This document shows, piece after piece, positions 5,272 through 8,387 of a stretch of DNA of 8,387 bases. The notes under the pieces are model-generated. The model saw only the letters and a program-made list of their open reading frames with translations. It did no database searches and was not told the origin of the DNA. The first letter of the stretch is position 1, and each line of letters starts with the position of its first letter. The DNA comes from an uncultured Lachnospiraceae bacterium (GTDB lineage Bacteria; Bacillota; Clostridia; Lachnospirales; Lachnospiraceae), in the NCBI GenBank assembly GCA_910579495.1, contig CAJTVD010000110.1, positions 1-8,387 of the forward strand, read 5' to 3'. A program made the translations under genes and the position numbers.

Positions 5272-6174
5272 ATGTTTATATGGGATTTTGTGGCGGACAC
5301 GGTTCTTGGGCAGATCGTGGACTGGATTTACGGGCAGATCATCGGGTTCCTTGGGAACTTTTTTTCCTCCATGGGAAATATGGGGGCGGAGCTGTTTGAG
5401 ATGGCCTGGGTCCAGGCAATCGTGCAGTTCTTTTTCCAGTTTGGATGGGCGCTGTACGGAGTAGGACTTGTGGTGGCTGTGTTTGAGTGCGGCATCGAAT
5501 ACCAGTCCGGCAGGGGCAGCGTGAAGGATACGGCCCTGAATGCCGTGAAGGGATTTCTGGCAGTGGGGCTGTTCTCCGTGGTGCCGGTGCGGCTCTACCA
5601 GCTGTGCGTATCCCTGCAGGCCAGCTTTACGGCAGGGATCACGGGCTTTGGGACGGATGTGGGCACGCTTGCCAATAACATCATCGGCACCCTGCAGGAT
5701 GCGAGTCTGGAGGAGGTCATGAGCAGCGGCGGTGTTTTCGGCGGCCTGACGGAGATCACCAGCCCTATTCTGATGATCTTTATCCTGATTATGATGGGAT
5801 ACGCCACCATCAAGGTGTTTTTTGCCAACTTAAAGCGGGGCGGGATCCTGGTGATCCAGATCGCGGTGGGGAGCCTTTACATGTTCAGCATCCCCAGGGG
5901 ATACCTGGATGGCTTTACCAGCTGGTGCAAGCAGGTTATTGGATTGTGTCTGACAGCTTTTCTGCAGGCAACGATCCTGATCGCCGGTCTTATGGTGTTA
6001 AAGGATCATGCCCTTCTGGGGCTTGGACTGATGCTCTCAGCCGGGGAGGTGCCCAGGATTGCCGGGCAGTTCGGGCTGGATACCAACACCAGGGCCAACA
6101 TCATGAGTACGGTCTATGCGGCTCAGAGCGCTATTAACATGACCAGAACCGTAGTAAAGGCGGTGGCAAAATGA
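5272..6174 (+). CDS. TrbL/VirB6-like conjugal transfer membrane protein
   Basis: The open frame extends upstream to 5164, but the real start is ATG 5272 (MFIWDFVADTVLGQIVDWIY), preceded by AGGAGAAAGGAGG at 5245-5257; the residues before it are nonsense. The 300-residue protein is strongly hydrophobic, with about six to seven membrane segments (near 10-35, 45-72, 84-108, 162-186, 190-208, 222-243 and 246-260). It ends with a polar tail (NTRANIMSTVYAAQSAINMT). Length, layout and place before a PrgI-like gene match the TrbL/VirB6-like channel protein of Gram-positive ICEs, part of the inner-membrane pore of the type IV secretion system. It appears intact. Its stop overlaps the next start in ATGA. 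Confidence 0.85.
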   Translation: MFIWDFVADTVLGQIVDWIYGQIIGFLGNFFSSMGNMGAELFEMAWVQAIVQFFFQFGWALYGVGLVVAVFECGIEYQSGRGSVKDTALNAVKGFLAVGLFSVVPVRLYQLCVSLQASFTAGITGFGTDVGTLANNIIGTLQDASLEEVMSSGGVFGGLTEITSPILMIFILIMMGYATIKVFFANLKRGGILVIQIAVGSLYMFSIPRGYLDGFTSWCKQVIGLCLTAFLQATILIAGLMVLKDHALLGLGLMLSAGEVPRIAGQFGLDTNTRANIMSTVYAAQSAINMTRTVVKAVAK

Positions 6175-6566
6175 CAGAGGGTAAATTGGTATATATTGCG
6201 TCCCCCTACGCCGGGGATGTGGAAGGGAATGTGGCGTTTGCGAAAGCGGCCTGCCGGTATGCGGCGGCACAGGGGTATACGCCGGTGGCGGTCCACCTGA
6301 TGTATCCCCGGTTTCTGGATGACCGGGTGCCAAAGGAACGGGAGGCCGGGCTTAAGATGGGCCGGAGGGTACTCGCTGCCTGTGAGGAAATCTGGCTGTG
6401 CGGGGAACGGATGTCTGCCGGGATGAAAGCGGAGGAGGCGGAGGCTAAAAGGCTGGGGATTCCCATACGGAAAGTGCCGTCTTCGGATATCTGTTCCTTC
6501 CAGAAGCAGATAGAGGGACAGCGCCGGGAGGAACCTGCAGGGATGGAGGCGATGACGTTATGTTAA
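6171..6566 (+). CDS. DUF4406/DUF7768-like protein (nucleoside deoxyribosyltransferase-like fold)
   Basis: The ATG overlaps the TrbL stop in ATGA, so the two are translationally coupled. The 131-residue protein begins LVYIASPYAGDVEGNVAFAK and continues with YAAAQGYTPVAVHLMYPRFL and CEEIWLCGERMSAGMKAEEA. This is the Rossmann-like pattern of DUF4406/DUF7768 proteins, related to nucleoside 2-deoxyribosyltransferases. Such genes are common inside ICE transfer operons, but their role there is not known to me. The last 25 residues are polar and probably disordered. The PrgI-like gene follows after 16 bases. Confidence 0.75.
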   Translation: MTEGKLVYIASPYAGDVEGNVAFAKAACRYAAAQGYTPVAVHLMYPRFLDDRVPKEREAGLKMGRRVLAACEEIWLCGERMSAGMKAEEAEAKRLGIPIRKVPSSDICSFQKQIEGQRREEPAGMEAMTLC

Positions 6567-6582
6567 GAAAGGGGAGTGAACG

Positions 6583-6843
6583 ATGTATATTTATCCGGAC
6601 CACCTGAAGGCGAAGGCAACCATGTGGCTGTGGCAGCTTAAGGATCTTACCATCGTAGGCGTGGGTGTCCTTCTTTCTGTCCTGGCCATTACCCAGACGG
6701 GGATCGTCATCCCGGCGATCCTGACTGCTGTGTATGCGTTTCTGACGATTCGCTTTGAGGATACCAGCATCCTGGATTTCCTCTGCTATGCCAGCGCGTT
6801 CTTTTTCCGGCAGCAATTTTTTGAATGGAGGTTTCACCAATGA
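6583..6843 (+). CDS. PrgI-like (VirB3-type) conjugal transfer membrane protein
   Basis: The 86-residue protein starts at ATG 6583 with AAAGGGGAG upstream. It has a short polar head (MYIYPDHLKAKATMWLWQLK), two adjacent hydrophobic helices (about 22-40 and 43-62) and a short tail ending RQQFFEWRFHQ. Size, topology and position directly before a VirB4-type gene match the PrgI family, the VirB3-like small membrane component that docks the VirB4 ATPase. It appears intact. The stop overlaps the next ATG in ATGA, which implies coupled translation. Confidence 0.82.
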   Translation: MYIYPDHLKAKATMWLWQLKDLTIVGVGVLLSVLAITQTGIVIPAILTAVYAFLTIRFEDTSILDFLCYASAFFFRQQFFEWRFHQ

Positions 6844-7431
6844 GCAGAAAAGAAAAAAGGGAGAGGGGGGCAGAAGCTCTCCACCCGCCAGCTCATCAAC
6901 ACGAAGGCGGTCAGCGACTACAGCCTGGAGACTTACGATGGGGACGACCTGGTGTATTTCATGATCCGGCCCACCAACCTGTCGGTGCTGTCCGATTCCA
7001 GCGTAGGGGCCAGGGTGTATGCCCTGATGAATGTGCTGAAAGGCGTGGCGGAGATCGAGATGCTGTGCTTAAACAGCAGGGAGAACTTCGAGGAGAACAA
7101 AAGTTTTTTGCGGAAGCGGGCGGAGGAGGAGAGGAACCCGGTGGTCCGCAGGCTCCTGGAACGTGACCAGAATTTCCTGGACCGGATCCAGGTGCAGATG
7201 GCCACGGCCAGGGAATTTTTAATTATCATCCGGCTCCACAACGAGAAGGGGACGGAGGTGTTCTCCTACCTGGACCGCATCGAAAAATCCTTAAAGGAGC
7301 AGGGATTCTCTGCCAGCCGGGCGGGGAGCGAGGATATCAAACGGATCATGGCTGTGTATTACGAGCAGAACGTGACCAGCGAGAAGTTTGAGGACTTTGA
7401 CGGGGAGCGGTGGATCATCCCGGACGATTAA
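6840..7431 (+). pseudogene. VirB4 N-terminal-domain-like protein with a +1 frameshift in a G6 run
   Basis: The coupled start is ATG 6840, which reads MSRKEKRERG and then runs into a GGGGGG tract (6865-6870). With one G fewer the frame continues QKLSTRQLINTKAVSDYSLE and on, without a stop, to TAA 7429-7431, giving about 196 residues. Without correction the ATG frame drifts into His/Pro/Gly-rich nonsense and stops at 7166. The corrected protein (YFMIRPTNLSVLSDSSVGAR, ..LDRIQVQMATAREFLIIIRL.., ..FEDFDGERW) resembles the N-terminal, membrane-facing domain of VirB4/TraC-type ATPases, here as a separate protein. No Walker motifs are present, and no VirB4 ATPase follows. The frameshift could be a true mutation, a phase-variable tract or a sequencing error. 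Confidence 0.65.
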
Positions 7432-7445
7432 GGAAAAATAGTGGG

Positions 7446-7474
7446 TTACTACCCTGGCAAAAGTGTGGTATACT
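7446..7474 (+). promoter_or_regulatory. Promoter of the Fic gene
   Basis: TTACTA (7446-7451), 17-base spacer, TATACT (7469-7474) with TG at the extended -10 position. It lies after the transfer operon's last stop and about 30 bases before the Fic start, so fic can be expressed independently of the damaged operon. Confidence 0.6.
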
Positions 7475-7505
7475 CTGAAAGAAGGGACAGAAGGGAGGAC
7501 AGCCT

Positions 7506-8264
7506 ATGGATTATCAGGAATTATTGCGGAAACGGGATGCGTATCAGGAAGGAAAGCATCTCATACCGGAGCTGACCATTGCCAGCTATGAGCGGGCGTT
7601 CGAGATAGAATATACCCATCATTCCACGGCCATAGAGGGGAACACCCTGACGCTGATGGAGACAAAGCTGGTGCTGGAGGACAGGATCAGCGTGGGCGGC
7701 AAACGCCTGCGGGAACTTTACGAGCCGTTAAACCATGAGAAGGCGTTCCACTATGTGAAAGACTGTATAGGCAAAGGATATGCGCTGGACGAGAAGATTA
7801 TCAAGGATATCCATGCCATGCTGATGCAAAACATCATGGTAGGAGGAGTTTACCGAAATGTGGATGTGTATATTTCCGGCGCACAGCACACCCCGCCTTC
7901 CCCCAATGAGATGTACCGGCAGATAAAAAATTTCTATGCGGATCTGTCCTGGAAGGGACAGCAGCTGAACCTGATCGAGCTGGCGGCATGGACTCATGCG
8001 GAATTTGTAAAGATCCATCCCTACCCGGACGGAAATGGGAGGACATCAAGGCTGATCATGAATTACCAGCTGATGGCAAACGGCTTCGCGCCCATATCCA
8101 TCGCAAAGGAGAACCGTCTGGACTACTTTAATGCGTTGGAAGCCTATGCGGTGGAGGGGGATATCTCACCATTTGCAGAGATGCTCGCAGAACTGGAGGA
8201 AGTACAGCTTGACCGGTATCTTGCCATGACCCGGCAGGCCCAGGGGATGAGCCAGCAGTTGTAA
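7506..8264 (+). CDS. Fic-domain protein (putative AMPylase), class II auto-inhibited
   Basis: The 252-residue protein starts at ATG 7506 with AGGGAGG at 7492-7498. The Fic motif HPYPDGNGRTSR (171-182) fits HPFx(D/E)GNGRxxR: catalytic His171, Mg-binding Asp175, and Asn177 and Arg182 for the nucleotide phosphates. The target-binding flap is around 113-133 (GGVYRNVDVYISG). An N-terminal inhibitory helix, STAIEGN (40-46), matches (S/T)xxxE(G/N), with Glu44 expected to block productive ATP binding. Family knowledge points to transfer of AMP to a Ser, Thr or Tyr of a target protein; the target cannot be told. No C-terminal winged-helix domain is present, and no separate antitoxin gene is adjacent, as expected when inhibition is internal. 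It looks like independently expressed ICE cargo. Confidence 0.9.
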   Translation: MDYQELLRKRDAYQEGKHLIPELTIASYERAFEIEYTHHSTAIEGNTLTLMETKLVLEDRISVGGKRLRELYEPLNHEKAFHYVKDCIGKGYALDEKIIKDIHAMLMQNIMVGGVYRNVDVYISGAQHTPPSPNEMYRQIKNFYADLSWKGQQLNLIELAAWTHAEFVKIHPYPDGNGRTSRLIMNYQLMANGFAPISIAKENRLDYFNALEAYAVEGDISPFAEMLAELEEVQLDRYLAMTRQAQGMSQQL

Positions 8265-8287
8265 AAACAGGATTATAATAATGTGAA

Positions 8288-8320
8288 ACGTCAGATGTGA
8301 AAAGCGTCTGGCGTCTTTTT
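8288..8320 (+). terminator. Intrinsic terminator after the Fic gene
   Basis: ACGTCAGATGT (8288-8298) pairs with GCGTCTGGCGT (8304-8314) over 11 positions, three as G-U pairs, with a GAAAA loop and a C followed by TTTTT (8316-8320). It lies 24 bases after the Fic stop codon and closes a monocistronic unit. Confidence 0.75.
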
Positions 8321-8387
8321 ATGCAAAAAATTATAACTTCTCGGAATCTCAATGAATGTGATTCTAACTGAAAATTGACAACTGAAT

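Noticed and set aside
4362..5300. Long minus-strand open frame of 312 codons, Ser/Pro-rich
   Set aside because: It is antisense to the CpaB/SAF and ParA-like genes; its Ser runs mirror the Glu-rich acidic tail, and it has no domain pattern.
6853..6870. Programmed -1 ribosomal frameshift at A6/G6
   Set aside because: A -1 shift gives the wrong frame; the needed change is skipping one base (+1), so a mutation, tract-length variation or transcriptional slippage fits better.
8375..8380. TTGACA near the right edge as a further promoter
   Set aside because: The matching -10 would lie outside the window, so it cannot be judged.
1..8387. CRISPR array, tRNA, rRNA or insertion-sequence transposase
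   Set aside because: No regularly spaced repeats, cloverleaf-like sequence, rRNA motifs or DDE/HUH transposase motifs were seen; the only mobile-element enzymes are the two tyrosine recombinases.

Overview
The window looks like a decayed, rearranged stretch of an integrative conjugative element (ICE) from a gut Firmicute, most likely a Lachnospiraceae-type clostridium. The grounds are the protein families (Tn916-type integrase with a DUF3173-like partner, TrbL/VirB6-like, PrgI-like and VirB4-N-like conjugation proteins, a CpaB/SAF protein, a ParA-like ATPase, a Fic protein), strong AGGAGG-type ribosome binding sites, sigma-A-like promoters, and moderate G+C in the transfer genes against AT-rich DNA around one recombinase. 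The host assignment is inference.

Layout. (1) 1-964, minus strand: the N-terminal 244 residues of a tyrosine integrase running off the left edge, preceded by a small DUF3173-like gene with an amber codon at position 6. (2) 965-1814: no intact gene. It holds the integrase promoter with an inverted repeat, a good rightward promoter followed by a compact structured RNA candidate ending in a terminator (about 1411-1516), and a second strong terminator (1667-1701). (3) 1815-4025: a scrambled block. A plus-strand ICE gene is cut after about 118 codons and collides with a minus-strand gene (TTG start at 2439) that is also cut. Behind the latter lie a divergent-promoter control region, a complete minus-strand XerC/D-like recombinase (2818-3744) and the C-terminal end of an HTH-like gene. 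(4) 4012-7431, plus strand: a tightly packed transfer operon of CpaB/SAF protein without its N-terminus, truncated ParA-like ATPase, an unidentified frameshifted remnant, intact TrbL/VirB6-like membrane protein, intact DUF4406/DUF7768-like protein, intact PrgI-like protein, and a frameshifted VirB4-N-like protein. (5) 7441-8320: a Fic protein with its own promoter and terminator. It sits where the VirB4 ATPase would be expected if the operon were complete.

How it fits together. TrbL, PrgI and VirB4-type proteins are core parts of the type IV secretion channel of Gram-positive ICEs, and CpaB/ParA-like proteins are Tad-pilus-like accessories of the same operon. At least four genes are cut at abrupt junctions, one has a +1 homopolymer frameshift and one a nonsense codon, so this copy probably cannot transfer by itself. 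The two junctions bounding the recombinase block carry a 7-bp inverted repeat (GCACCAT / ATGGTGC). Inverting the block would put its genes on the same strand as the transfer operon, so a DNA inversion is the most interesting explanation. Independent deletions, insertion of the recombinase block, or a chimeric assembly are not excluded.
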